Assembly (NCBI RefSeq): GCF_040784935.1
Contig: NZ_CP160680.1
Coordinates: 2,223,501 to 2,287,500, forward strand
DNA length: 64,000 bases
Direction of reading: 5' to 3'
Origin: Lewinella sp. LCG006
Lineage (GTDB): Bacteria > Bacteroidota > Bacteroidia > Chitinophagales > Saprospiraceae
Shown: in pieces, positions 24,396 through 32,797 of the stretch
How positions within the stretch are numbered: the stretch's first letter is position 1
Layout of the letters: every line of letters starts with the position of its first letter
Position numbers and translations under genes: made by a program
Notes under the pieces: model-generated
The model's input: only the letters and a program-made list of their open reading frames with translations
Told to the model about the DNA's origin: nothing
Database searches by the model: none

Positions 24396-25514
24396 ATGAA
24401 ATTCCCGTGGACAATCCTTGTCACGGCCCTCTTATTTGCGGCCGTGGTAACAGGTAACACTACGTCTTATCCCAGAGCAACTGAAAATTCACCCTACACT
24501 TTCAATCGCCTTTCGGATGAGCTCATGAACGAGCGGATCAACCAAATGGATCTTCCTTTTGCCGCTCAAAACTCCCCACAGATCAAATCTGTTATCCGCC
24601 GTTTCACGGTGGAAGGACAGCGTGACTCAGAGTACATTCTGGGTCGTGCAAAAATCTACTTCCCGATCTTTGAGCATTATTTACGGCTTTATAAGCTTCC
24701 TGAAACGCTCAAGTATTTACCGATCATTGAATCTTCTCTGCGCCCTAGCGTTACTTCTGCTGTAGGTGCTGCAGGTTTGTGGCAATTTGTACCTAGTACA
24801 GCTCGCCTCTATGGTCTAACGGTAAACGGACAAATTGATGAGCGGCTTGATCCGCACAAAGCGACAGAAGCAGCTGTAAGAATGCTGGCTTCTTTGTACG
24901 AACAATTTGAAGATTGGGGCCTTGTGCTAGCAGCCTATAATTGTGGCCCTGGCCGGGTAAGAAAAGCAATGCGTTCCGCTAATAGCTCTGATTACTGGAC
25001 CGTACGTCAGTACCTTCCTTCTGAATCACAGCATTATGTGCCTCGCTTTATTGCAGCAGCTTACTTGATGAACTACCATGCGGCTCACGATATTACCCCT
25101 CGCATGCCAGACTACGATATGCTTGATACGCGTACTTTCAAAGTTACCCGTGCGCTGCATCTCGGAACCTTGGCACGCCAATTGGAACTGAGCTACCGTA
25201 CACTGACTTATCTAAACCCTTCTTACTTGCAGGGTTTGGTGCCAGCGAGTGCCAAAGGCCAGTTTATCACTGTACCTACGCATGTAGCCGCCGATTTTAA
25301 AGGGCGCTATATCGACACCAGCTCACTACCAGTACCTGCTAATCACCAAAAAAGTGAGTACACGACGGTAGCTGGCGACAAACTGGAAACATTGGCTATT
25401 TTGTTTCAATGTAGCCCAAAAGACTTGATTGCCTGGAACGGTTTGATCAACAACAAGATTACCGTCAACCAGCCACTTACTGTTTATCTGCCACAACGCG
25501 TAGCTAAACCGTAA
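24396..25514 (+). CDS. Lytic transglycosylase (MltD-like) with LysM domains
   Basis: The start at 24396 gives a signal peptide (MKFPWTILVTALLFAAVVTG) and 372 residues. The SLT (GH23) domain at about 80 to 230 has catalytic Glu112 in LPIIESSLRP, then GAAGLWQFVPSTARLYGL and LAAYNCGPGRVRKAM, which are hallmark motifs. A LysM-like segment spans about 235 to 285, and a clearer LysM is at the C-terminus (YTTVAGDKLETLAILFQCSP, WNGLINNKI). It cleaves peptidoglycan between MurNAc and GlcNAc in the periplasm. A terminator follows, and a paralogue lies 340 bases downstream. Confidence 0.94.
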   Translation: MKFPWTILVTALLFAAVVTGNTTSYPRATENSPYTFNRLSDELMNERINQMDLPFAAQNSPQIKSVIRRFTVEGQRDSEYILGRAKIYFPIFEHYLRLYKLPETLKYLPIIESSLRPSVTSAVGAAGLWQFVPSTARLYGLTVNGQIDERLDPHKATEAAVRMLASLYEQFEDWGLVLAAYNCGPGRVRKAMRSANSSDYWTVRQYLPSESQHYVPRFIAAAYLMNYHAAHDITPRMPDYDMLDTRTFKVTRALHLGTLARQLELSYRTLTYLNPSYLQGLVPASAKGQFITVPTHVAADFKGRYIDTSSLPVPANHQKSEYTTVAGDKLETLAILFQCSPKDLIAWNGLINNKITVNQPLTVYLPQRVAKP

Positions 25515-25561
25515 ACCAAAAAACAGCACAAACAGTACGCTTTGGTTTTGTGTGAAAGACG

Positions 25562-25602
25562 AACGTCCCTTTTTCCCTTAGGTGAAAAAGGGACGTTTTT
25601 TA
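25562..25602 (+). terminator. Intrinsic terminator
   Basis: AACGTCCCTTTTT and AAAAAGGGACGTT form a perfect 13-pair stem followed by TTTTATT, 48 bases after the first transglycosylase gene. Confidence 0.93.
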
Positions 25603-25731
25603 TTCCCCCAGTGCAACCTTCTTTATCCTATCCCGTAAACAGTTCATAACAAGAGTTTTGAGAGGCTTCTACACCCAGTGGATCCACTAGCAACTAACTA
25701 CACAACACACACGCTTTTGACTTTTGACTTT

Positions 25732-25763
25732 GAGCGCCGAAAGAAAATTTTCTTTCGGCGCTC
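25732..25763. repeat. Perfect 32-base palindrome between the two transglycosylase genes
   Basis: GAGCGCCGAAAGAAAA is followed at once by its exact reverse complement, with no loop. It has no T-run and so is not an ordinary terminator. It is preceded by a direct repeat CTTTTGACTTTTGACTTTGA. It could be a dimeric operator of the downstream transglycosylase gene (start 25856) or a REP-like remnant. The rest of 25603-25855 shows nothing else I recognise. Confidence 0.6.
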
Positions 25764-25855
25764 CCCTATGAGAAAACGATACTGGCTGTAATAGACTTGC
25801 CCTGATTAAACATCAGTGTAAAATATTGCAAAGCTGGTGCACAACGCCCTATACC

Positions 25856-26869
25856 ATGAGAAACCCACTCAAAAAAGTATTGCTGTGCCTCATCGGCACC
25901 TTTGCTTTCTCCCCTCTTTTGAAGTCGGATTGTCTTGCCGACTTAAGCTACTTAAAAGACTGCCTAGCTCCCAAAGATGCTACTTACCTGGACAAGGCGC
26001 TGTTCCGCTATACTGTCAGTGGCCAAAAGGAGACGATAAAAATGCTCAAGCAACTTCCTTTTTTTGAGGCGACCATCGAAAAAGCATTTGTTGATGCTGA
26101 TATCCCAGCATGGCTAAAATACATTCCCTTAGCAGAAAGCCGATTAAAGATCAGCGCGGTTTCTCCTGCGGGTGCCGTTGGGTTGTGGCAAATCATGCCT
26201 CGAACCGGTCGTAGTCTTGGGTTGACCATTAATGAACAAGTAGATGAACGCCTGGATACGTACAAGGCCAGCGTTGCCGCAGCAAAATACTTAAAGCAAC
26301 TCCACCAGCAATTCGACGATTGGCTCCTGGCCCTAGCTGCCTATAATTGCGGCGCCAGTAATGTGCGAAAAGCACAGCGGAGATCCGGTGGGTATTTTTA
26401 TCATGAAATCAGCCGTTTTCTACCTCAACAAACCAGGCGTTATATCCCCAGGGTACTTACCATTGCAAGGATTGCGCGTAAACCTCAAGCCTTTGGCTTG
26501 TCTGTACCTCGCCTAAGTAGTCCTCCAGTTGTAGTGACCGTTACCAAATCTACCCGGCTTTCTGATATTGCACGGTACTTCTGCATGTCGCCAACACAGC
26601 TGCGCACGCTGAATCCGTCCTTTTTAACGGGAAAAATTAGTACGGCAGACTTACCCGCGCAGGTCGTGATTCCTGCTATTGTTTATCTCAGCAATGAACG
26701 CATCAGTATTCTAAAAATCTCTCAGCACCTCCAAGTGGAAGCAATTTCACCAGCGTCAATATTAATCGATCAAGCACAACAGGCTCCGCTTGCCTTTGAA
26801 AAGAAGGCTCAAAATGAAGGTGCTCAAATCCACCCATTGCTTGCTTTTTCTTTACCACTTCCGGTTTAG
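25856..26869 (+). CDS. Lytic transglycosylase, second copy
   Basis: The start at 25856 gives MRNPLKKVLLCLIGTFAFSP as signal peptide and 337 residues. The SLT domain has catalytic Glu94 in IPLAESRLKI, then GAVGLWQIMPRTGRSLGLTI, DERLDTYKA and LALAAYNCGASNVRKAQR. It is clearly paralogous to the gene at 24396-25514 (shared DERLD, AAYNCG, RYIPR or HYVPR). One LysM-like segment (STRLSDIARYFCMSPTQLRT) follows. The last 60 residues have no recognisable domain. It is a periplasmic peptidoglycan-cleaving enzyme. Confidence 0.92.
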   Translation: MRNPLKKVLLCLIGTFAFSPLLKSDCLADLSYLKDCLAPKDATYLDKALFRYTVSGQKETIKMLKQLPFFEATIEKAFVDADIPAWLKYIPLAESRLKISAVSPAGAVGLWQIMPRTGRSLGLTINEQVDERLDTYKASVAAAKYLKQLHQQFDDWLLALAAYNCGASNVRKAQRRSGGYFYHEISRFLPQQTRRYIPRVLTIARIARKPQAFGLSVPRLSSPPVVVTVTKSTRLSDIARYFCMSPTQLRTLNPSFLTGKISTADLPAQVVIPAIVYLSNERISILKISQHLQVEAISPASILIDQAQQAPLAFEKKAQNEGAQIHPLLAFSLPLPV

Positions 26870-26877
26870 TGAGTTGG

Positions 26878-26936
26878 GTAGCTTGGGCTTTCAGCCCGAG
26901 CGCAATCTTCACGCTTGGGCTGAAAGCCCAAGCTAC
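26878..26936. repeat. REP-like inverted repeat between convergent genes
   Basis: GTAGCTTGGGCTTTCAGCCC and GGGCTGAAAGCCCAAGCTAC are perfect 20-base inverse copies around 19 bases. Each half is itself a near palindrome (GCTTGGGCTTTCAGCCCGAGC-like), so one large or two small hairpins can form. It fills the gap between convergent genes ending at 26869 and 26943 and may stop transcription from both sides. Confidence 0.8.
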
Positions 26937-26942
26937 CGTCGT

Positions 26943-28586
26943 TTACCGAACCAAGCTAATCTGCTTAGAATGCTGCTGGTTGCCTACGCGCAGATTTACG
27001 ACGTACACTCCAGCGGCCCAACCAATATCCGATAAAGGAAGGCTGAAACGCTGATTGCCATTCATCTGGTATCCCTGAAAAACCGTTTTCATTGGCTGTC
27101 CCAGCATATTGTAGAGGGTTATCTGTACCGGACTAGCACTCGCCAAATCATAGCTCAAGAACAATTGCCCGGCATGATAGTAAGCCTGTAAGTTCACGGA
27201 ACTTCTCTCCTGTGGTGACCAGGTACTTACGGGGGCACAACTCAAGCCGAGACCGCTAAGGCGTTCGTAAGTCTCGCCCATCACCTGATCGACCAGATTG
27301 CCGTCTATACACAACCATTGTTCTAGAACCGTGGCATAAATCTGCCGAAAATCGGTGGTGTACTGTAGGTTGCCATTGTTATCTACTTCCTGCAAATCAG
27401 GTAATCCTCCCAAGCTACCGTTTCCATTCAGCCCCTCCCCAAACATCAGCAAAGGTGCTGCTGCACCGTGATCGGTACCACCGGAAGCATTTTGCTCGAT
27501 CCTGCGACCAAACTCAGAAAAAGTCATGGACAGCGTCCGATCGCCGTGTCCGCCGTTGCTCAAATCTTCATGAAAATGCTGGACTGCTCGGGATAACTGA
27601 TTCATTAATCCCGGATGATTATTGCTCTGGTTGGCGTGGGTATCAAAACCATCATGCACCACCATGTACAGGCGCGTGCCCAAGCCACCACGCACCATAC
27701 GTGCTACCAAAGCAAGCTGTTCGGCTAGGCTATTGTTATCGTACTCCACGCTGTTGGTGCCCTGCTCAAAAGCCTCCGCTACCACCTGCGCATACCGGAA
27801 GGTGTTATTCGCAACCGACCTTAGGTAACTCAATTGTTCTCCGTAATGACAATCTGGTACTGCCAGTGGATCGTACAGCTGCCCCGTTTGGGCAATGGCG
27901 TACAATTGTTCAGGGTTGGCCACATTCAAAGACATGTCAAAGCCATCCGTATTATTGAAGACCAGATTACCCGCACTCCCCATTTGGATCGCCGGAGGAG
28001 TAAGGGGTGGATTGCTCAGAAAATCAGGAAATTCCTGCTCCAGCAGACGACCCAGCCAGCCGGAGCTAGCGGGTTCGTTGGCATCTGCGCCCGAAGACCA
28101 AATATCGGTCGACCGAAAATGCGATAAGCTGTGGTCTTCATAGCCAACGTTGTTGACGATTTTCATCTGACCATCCAACCACATATTTTCCAGGGCGGCC
28201 ATGCTATTGGGCATACCCAGTTCGCCGGTAAGGTTAATAACCTCACTCTCCGGAATAGCGATTTCCGCGCGACCAGCCTGGTAGGTACCGTAATCAAACA
28301 ATGGAATGATGGTATTGAGACCATCATTTCCGCCTTTCAAGCGAATCAATACCAAAATCCGATCTTCTGTGGTAGCCCCGGAAAGGGCCATTGCCAGGGG
28401 AGAACTCGTAATGGCCGTCAGCGGCATTTTACCCAACAAGAAGGAAGCAGTACCCGCTACACCTAATTGACGCAAGAAGGTCCGCCGGCTCCAGTTTTGA
28501 TGATCCTGGTGATGGGCCTGGCCATGCTCAAGCGCTATACCACGTTTGGTATTTTTCTTATCGTTATGTTTATCGTGATTACACAT
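26943..28586 (-). CDS. DUF1501 family secreted protein with T9SS sorting domain
   Basis: The 547-residue protein has a twin-arginine signal (RRTFLRQLGVAGTASFLLGK) after a His/Lys-rich start. The DUF1501 body, a sulfatase-like fold, shows ILVLIRLKGGNDGLNTIIPL, VGYEDHSLSHFRSTDIWSSG and MVVHDGFDTHANQ, then TFSEFGRRI and GGTDHGAAAPLLMFG. The last 80 residues are a T9SS type A sorting domain (ITLYNMLGQPMKTVFQGYQM, AAGVYVVNLRV). It lies 12 bases after its usual partner DUF1800. The biochemical role of this pair is not established. Confidence 0.92.
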   Translation of the reverse strand: MCNHDKHNDKKNTKRGIALEHGQAHHQDHQNWSRRTFLRQLGVAGTASFLLGKMPLTAITSSPLAMALSGATTEDRILVLIRLKGGNDGLNTIIPLFDYGTYQAGRAEIAIPESEVINLTGELGMPNSMAALENMWLDGQMKIVNNVGYEDHSLSHFRSTDIWSSGADANEPASSGWLGRLLEQEFPDFLSNPPLTPPAIQMGSAGNLVFNNTDGFDMSLNVANPEQLYAIAQTGQLYDPLAVPDCHYGEQLSYLRSVANNTFRYAQVVAEAFEQGTNSVEYDNNSLAEQLALVARMVRGGLGTRLYMVVHDGFDTHANQSNNHPGLMNQLSRAVQHFHEDLSNGGHGDRTLSMTFSEFGRRIEQNASGGTDHGAAAPLLMFGEGLNGNGSLGGLPDLQEVDNNGNLQYTTDFRQIYATVLEQWLCIDGNLVDQVMGETYERLSGLGLSCAPVSTWSPQERSSVNLQAYYHAGQLFLSYDLASASPVQITLYNMLGQPMKTVFQGYQMNGNQRFSLPLSDIGWAAGVYVVNLRVGNQQHSKQISLVR

Positions 28587-28598
28587 GATGATCGGGGT

Positions 28599-30059
28599 TT
28601 AGGATAATTGAAATTCGGGGAGGCGAGAGATATGCTGCATTAACAAGCCGACTTGTGCGGGAACTGTTTCCCAATACAAGTTCCATTCTCCATTATCATA
28701 ATAATTTTGCGGAACCTCCCATTTAAAAACATCCGTGGCGGCAGCGTAGGCTTCGGGGGTGGTGAGTCCTCCTGGCACCAGGTAATCGATAATCGCCTGG
28801 GTAACCAATTCCGGATCATTGGCATTATCGGTTGTGAGCGCCTGGGCCAAACTCACCAACCGCGCCGGAGCCCCCTGAAAATTGGTAAAGATGAAAAAGT
28901 CGGAGGTTTGCCAGCGTCCCGTGATGGTGTTGGTATTCACCCAGTCGCGATCGCCGGGCCAGCCAGCTACATCAATAGGATTGAATAAGCCTTGATTGAG
29001 TTGATACCCCGCGTAAAGAATATAATTTTGGATCTCTTCATTGATGATGAAGTCACTTTCGATCACCGTGTTGATCATTAAACCCAGCGGGCTTTTAATC
29101 TGCGTACCCATGACCTTTTCGTCAAAAAAATGCTCACTCTTGAACAGCTGCCGAAAAACGGGTTCCAACTCCCAGTCGTTAGCGCGCAAAGTTTCCGCCA
29201 GTCCAGCGACAATATCCTCCGCGATTTCCGGGTGGACAAAGTGGCGATAGATTTTTCCACAGATGTATTCCGAAATTTCGGTAGCCCTTTGGGTAAACAG
29301 GATATCGTGTAGCTCATCGTAACCCCAGTTGCCGGTTTGCCCGAAAATGGTTTTGATACCCGTATCGTGGAGTATTGGCGTGAAGGTAATCGGTGCACAA
29401 GCGGAAGTAAAACCATTCCAGCCGGTGAGTGCACGAGCCGCTTCTACGACATCTTGTTGGGTGTAGCCATTGTCTTGTCCGAGGGTAAAGAGCTCGAACA
29501 ATTCGCGGGCATAGTTTTCATTGGGCTCAAAGCGGTTGTTTTGCACCCCGTTGAGGAACACCAGCATGGCGGGTGTTTTGCCCATTTCGTAGACAAAATT
29601 CCGGAAATTCCCGAGTGCATAAGTCTGTAGCAGCTGGTGATAAGTGTAAGCCCAGGATGGACAAAAATAGTCTTCAAAACGGGTCACAAAATGATTGTGC
29701 CAAAACAGGGTGACGCGCTCCTTGGCACCATTTTCCAGCATGGCACCGATCCAGTCGTTGGCGTATTCAATGAGCTGGGCAGCACTTTCGTTACCAAAAT
29801 CAGCATAGTCATCAATCGTCCAGTTGGACCAAACGGGTGCTGGTAAATTGGGCGCACTGAGCATATTGTCGATCAATTGATCAACCACATTGGCCGGGTT
29901 TTGCTGTTCGGCGGCAGCAATCACGTCTTGAGCAGCACCATAACCGAGGCGGCGAAACAAGTGCTGTACGCGGCTGCGATTCCAAGGAGCCTCGGGCGTA
30001 TCAGCATAAGGTGCCAGCGTACCCGTAGCACAATTAGGAGGGGGTGGGGCAGTCAACAT
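28599..30059 (-). CDS. DUF1800 family protein
   Basis: The 486-residue protein has the DUF1800 features HLFRRLGYGA near the start, RVTLFWHNHFVTR, NYARELFELFTLG and AARALTGW, then SEHFFDEKVMGTQIKSPLGL. No signal peptide is evident at the chosen start, so export may rely on an N-terminal segment that I cannot see or on the partner. It forms an operon with the DUF1501 gene (gap 12 bases), the standard pair in Bacteroidota. Function is unknown. Confidence 0.92.
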   Translation of the reverse strand: MLTAPPPPNCATGTLAPYADTPEAPWNRSRVQHLFRRLGYGAAQDVIAAAEQQNPANVVDQLIDNMLSAPNLPAPVWSNWTIDDYADFGNESAAQLIEYANDWIGAMLENGAKERVTLFWHNHFVTRFEDYFCPSWAYTYHQLLQTYALGNFRNFVYEMGKTPAMLVFLNGVQNNRFEPNENYARELFELFTLGQDNGYTQQDVVEAARALTGWNGFTSACAPITFTPILHDTGIKTIFGQTGNWGYDELHDILFTQRATEISEYICGKIYRHFVHPEIAEDIVAGLAETLRANDWELEPVFRQLFKSEHFFDEKVMGTQIKSPLGLMINTVIESDFIINEEIQNYILYAGYQLNQGLFNPIDVAGWPGDRDWVNTNTITGRWQTSDFFIFTNFQGAPARLVSLAQALTTDNANDPELVTQAIIDYLVPGGLTTPEAYAAATDVFKWEVPQNYYDNGEWNLYWETVPAQVGLLMQHISRLPEFQLS

Positions 30060-30388
30060 AAGGGGGTGGAATTAGGGGTCAACAATAATAAGGCTTAACG
30101 TAAATTTACGGAAAAGCTTGTTACTTCGCCGAAACTCATCAACGATGTCTTTCTTCAGCGAATTGTTCGGGGATTCCCAAAACGGGGGTTAGATGGTTGG
30201 AGGGGTAAGATGGTTTAAAGTGCGTTTTTTTGTTCTTACAGAATCAAAATATTTTAAAATAACGTGAGGTTGGAGGTATTATATGCGACCTCTCCGAGGT
30301 CGGGTGAGTGAAATCGTTTGTATTTGCTACCAATATGGCATCTCTCCGAGATGTTATGCATGACCTCGGTAGGTAAGTACGTAAAAAA

Positions 30389-30943
30389 TTAATATTCCAT
30401 TATTTTGACATCGGAATGCCTAAAAGCCGCACGGATTCTATCTGGCATCATCGCTAAGTATTCCAGCCCAGCCTCTACCGTTTTGTGAAGCTGGCTCTTA
30501 GTTTTGCACCAGCGGTGCTTTAGGAATTCCGATTTCAAGAAGTTCCAAACCTGTTCGTCAGGGTTGTACTGGGGGCAGTATACAGGGGTTGAATAGAGTT
30601 GTAAGCGATTACGTGCTTGTGAATCTGATCGTAAAAAATGTTTTAGCTCTTTACTCTTGTGGATACTTGCATTGTCCCAAATGATATTGAGTTGACCTTC
30701 CATTTTGTTCAGGCAAAGTTTTAAAAAAGCGATGATCTGCTTCGTGCTAATAGCAGTGCGGTAAACCTCACTAAACAACTCTCCTCGTGGTGTTATGCCG
30801 CTAATGGCATAAACTCTTTCAGTTACACTGTTTACTTCCTTGAGTACCGGACTATGTCCAATCAATTCATAGACTTTAGTAGAACTAGAGGCACTACAAA
30901 AGCTGCTCTCATCTACAAAAACGATGTTTTGATCTGGCTCCAT
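30389..30943 (-). CDS. IS630 transposase OrfB, DDE catalytic part
   Basis: The 184-residue frame carries the DDE_3 domain: Asp11 in VFVDESSF, Asp90 in IIWDNASIHKS, and Glu130 in YNPDEQVWNFLKSEF. The spacing Asp90 to Glu130 fits the family. Its ATG overlaps the TAA of OrfA in TAATG, in the -1 frame relative to OrfA. Fusion by frameshifting at the A9 run just upstream is likely, because the DNA-binding part is in OrfA. Confidence 0.92.
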   Translation of the reverse strand: MEPDQNIVFVDESSFCSASSSTKVYELIGHSPVLKEVNSVTERVYAISGITPRGELFSEVYRTAISTKQIIAFLKLCLNKMEGQLNIIWDNASIHKSKELKHFLRSDSQARNRLQLYSTPVYCPQYNPDEQVWNFLKSEFLKHRWCKTKSQLHKTVEAGLEYLAMMPDRIRAAFRHSDVKIMEY

Positions 30944-31407
30944 TAGTTTTTTTTTAGCTCCGGGATTACTTCTGTTTCGTAATAAGCTATTTGTTCAGAA
31001 CGCTGTCTAGTGTCTTTGACTTGAGGCTGCTTAAGACTGTAACCTAGTCTGGTCATTAACCTACTAATATGAGGAAGGCTATAATCTACTTGGAAACGAA
31101 CACTTATAAAGGATTGAATCCTCATCCGAGTCCAACCATCGCTTGGAAAACCATTGGCCTTAGCTCCTTTGGCTAGCAACCTCTTCAATTCTTGTCGCTG
31201 ATGACGTTTAAGCTTTGCTGGTCTACCACTAGGCTTGCCTACTTTGTAGTTTTCTACACCATTCGCGGATTTGATTTTGGCAAGCGTATGGCTTATTCCT
31301 GCCTGGGTATAACCCGTCGCAAGGGCAATATCTTTTTGTGTTAATCCCTGTTCCGCAAGGCGATAAATGATTTTGTGAATATGTTCTTTGTGCTCAGTAG
31401 CTGTCAC
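30943..31407 (-). CDS. IS630 transposase OrfA, DNA-binding part
   Basis: The 154-residue frame has a helix-turn-helix (GLTQKDIALATGYTQAGISH) and a second winged-helix segment (WTRMRIQSFISVRFQVDYSL), then GYSLKQPQVKDTRQRSEQIA, the usual linker into the DDE domain. It ends in the codons GAG CTA AAA AAA AAC TAA. The A9 run contains the slippery heptamers A AAA AAA and A AAA AAC in the correct phase for -1 frameshifting into OrfB. Confidence 0.9.
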   Translation of the reverse strand: MTATEHKEHIHKIIYRLAEQGLTQKDIALATGYTQAGISHTLAKIKSANGVENYKVGKPSGRPAKLKRHQRQELKRLLAKGAKANGFPSDGWTRMRIQSFISVRFQVDYSLPHISRLMTRLGYSLKQPQVKDTRQRSEQIAYYETEVIPELKKN

Positions 31408-31593
31408 GACTTAAGTATTTGGTACACAAGAATATACAAAATATATTTGTACTTACCTAGAGAGGTCAAAAATTGGTAGAATGGTCATTCATGCATTGTT
31501 TCGACCTCGGAGAGGTCGCACATGGTGTATCGCTATTGAAAATCAAGCGATTAATACCAAACCTCACGTTAAAATAAAAGAACGACGATATAA

Positions 31594-32427
31594 TTAACTA
31601 GCAACGGGTGGGAGCGTTATCCTGCCTTCATCTATATCTTCCTGATAGATAATTTTCCCATCGAGCGGAATGCAATGGTCATTATAAACAGATTCGAATG
31701 GAAAGGAATAATCCCATCTATAATTATAATGCAATAGTTTTCCCTCCGATTCAAATTCCCACTTACATCCGTATTTATCTACCAACTGTCGCAAGTCTCG
31801 TAAAAAACTATTCAACCTTGGCGTATTTCTGTATGCCAGTATTTTATTGTCGTGAAAAACACCTTCGCTTGTCCTTGTAGTTTCAAACCAAATACTGAGA
31901 TATGAGGCAATTCGAAATGAAAAATTAACGATGGATTGGTCTAATACGATTTTAGGCTTCAATCCATTACAATCTAAAGGATAAAAAGGATAATATTTAT
32001 TATTGTTGATATCATCTGGGGAATAGGATACAAATGGACTTACTTCATATTTCCGAAGATACTTGGCCAATTCAAGCACAAAAGCGTATTCCAAGCCTTC
32101 AAGCCCCCAAAAGTGCATTTTATTCACATAGATTGCAGGCCCTCCTGGTTCATTGGATAAAGCGTAAATATCTAAAAGACTAGGGATGTGTTTTCCTAAT
32201 TTGTTAATCTCGTCTTTCTTATTATTATAATATTGTAATAAATCAAAGAGGGACTTGTCCGAATTGAGTAGGAAACCATATTTATGACTCAAGACTAAAA
32301 ATTCTTTAGAAAATTGGTCTACAATGTTAATTGCCGAGGACTGCTCTATCTCTAAGTAGATATTATAGGTCAGTACAGGATAATCATAATTTGACCAAAC
32401 ATTTTTATTACTATCAATTGGTTTCAT
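31594..32427 (-). CDS. Unknown AT-rich protein, possible orphan immunity protein
   Basis: The 277-residue protein has no signal peptide or membrane helix and is acidic. No known catalytic motif is visible. Its codon use is AT-richer than that of its neighbours (many ATA, TTA and AAT codons), which suggests acquisition by transfer. It begins 3 bases after the stop of a 70-codon gene tail (32431-32643), the spacing typical of toxin-immunity pairs. It adjoins a MITE/IS insertion. The immunity role is inferred from context; I do not recognise the family. Confidence 0.7.
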   Translation of the reverse strand: MKPIDSNKNVWSNYDYPVLTYNIYLEIEQSSAINIVDQFSKEFLVLSHKYGFLLNSDKSLFDLLQYYNNKKDEINKLGKHIPSLLDIYALSNEPGGPAIYVNKMHFWGLEGLEYAFVLELAKYLRKYEVSPFVSYSPDDINNNKYYPFYPLDCNGLKPKIVLDQSIVNFSFRIASYLSIWFETTRTSEGVFHDNKILAYRNTPRLNSFLRDLRQLVDKYGCKWEFESEGKLLHYNYRWDYSFPFESVYNDHCIPLDGKIIYQEDIDEGRITLPPVAS

Positions 32428-32430
32428 AAG

Positions 32431-32643
32431 TTATTGCCATTCAGATTTTAAAATAATAAAAGGTGATCCTGGGTGTCCATTCTCAATAATAAACCTTGTC
32501 GCTCTATCCATATAACTACCGCCCTGCGGCGATTGCCTTGCATCACGTAAAATCTCAACAAGAGCTTCCCTATTTGCGGTATTTAAAGGGTTGCCATTGG
32601 GGATTTTTCCTCTACTAGTAATACATGCAAATATATGAGTGTA
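32431..32643 (-). pseudogene. C-terminal tail of a lost gene, toxin-like
   Basis: An open frame without any plausible start follows an in-frame TAG at 32644-32646. It reads TSRGKIPNGNPLNTANREAL, then VEILRDARQSPQGGSYMDRA and ends ILKSEWQ. The start-less frame, AT-rich composition and position 3 bases before the 277-residue gene suggest that it is the 3' end of a larger gene, perhaps a polymorphic toxin, whose 5' part is gone. The reading as toxin is tentative. Confidence 0.5.
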
Positions 32644-32797
32644 CTACAAATCATAGACATTCCCACCAAAAAGCGCAAAAGACTTTCAAGCAAGCCATGT
32701 AACTCACAGCGTCGAACATTCGCTTTCCTCTTTTTGAAGGTATAGCTATATTTCAGGATTCTTACTATCTTTCACCTGATCAAATCAACCCCAACCT

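Larger units (their letters stand above)
30372..31457 (-). mobile_element. IS630-family insertion sequence
   Basis: The 1,086-base element has ends GGTAAGTAC with the inverse GTACTTACC and is bordered by TA on both sides (30370-30371 and 31458-31459), the target duplication of the Tc1/mariner-IS630 group. It encodes a transposase in two overlapping frames, OrfA and OrfB. Both catalytic aspartates and the glutamate are intact, so it may be active. Confidence 0.92.
30261..31570. mobile_element. MITE copy 2, interrupted by an IS630-family element
   Basis: Ends AACGTGAGGTTGGAGGTATT and, inverted, AACGTGAGGTTTGGTATTAA are terminal inverted repeats. AAAAT stands directly outside both ends (30256-30260 and 31571-31575) as a likely 5-base target duplication. 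Parts 30261-30371 and 31458-31570 align closely with the uninterrupted copy at 8256-8502. The IS inserted at a TA within the copy, so it is younger than the MITE insertion. Confidence 0.85.

Noticed and set aside
28250-30059. DUF1501/DUF1800 pair as part of a new defence system
   Set aside because: The pair is common and conserved in Bacteroidota and Planctomycetes and one member carries a T9SS sorting domain, which points to secretion instead.
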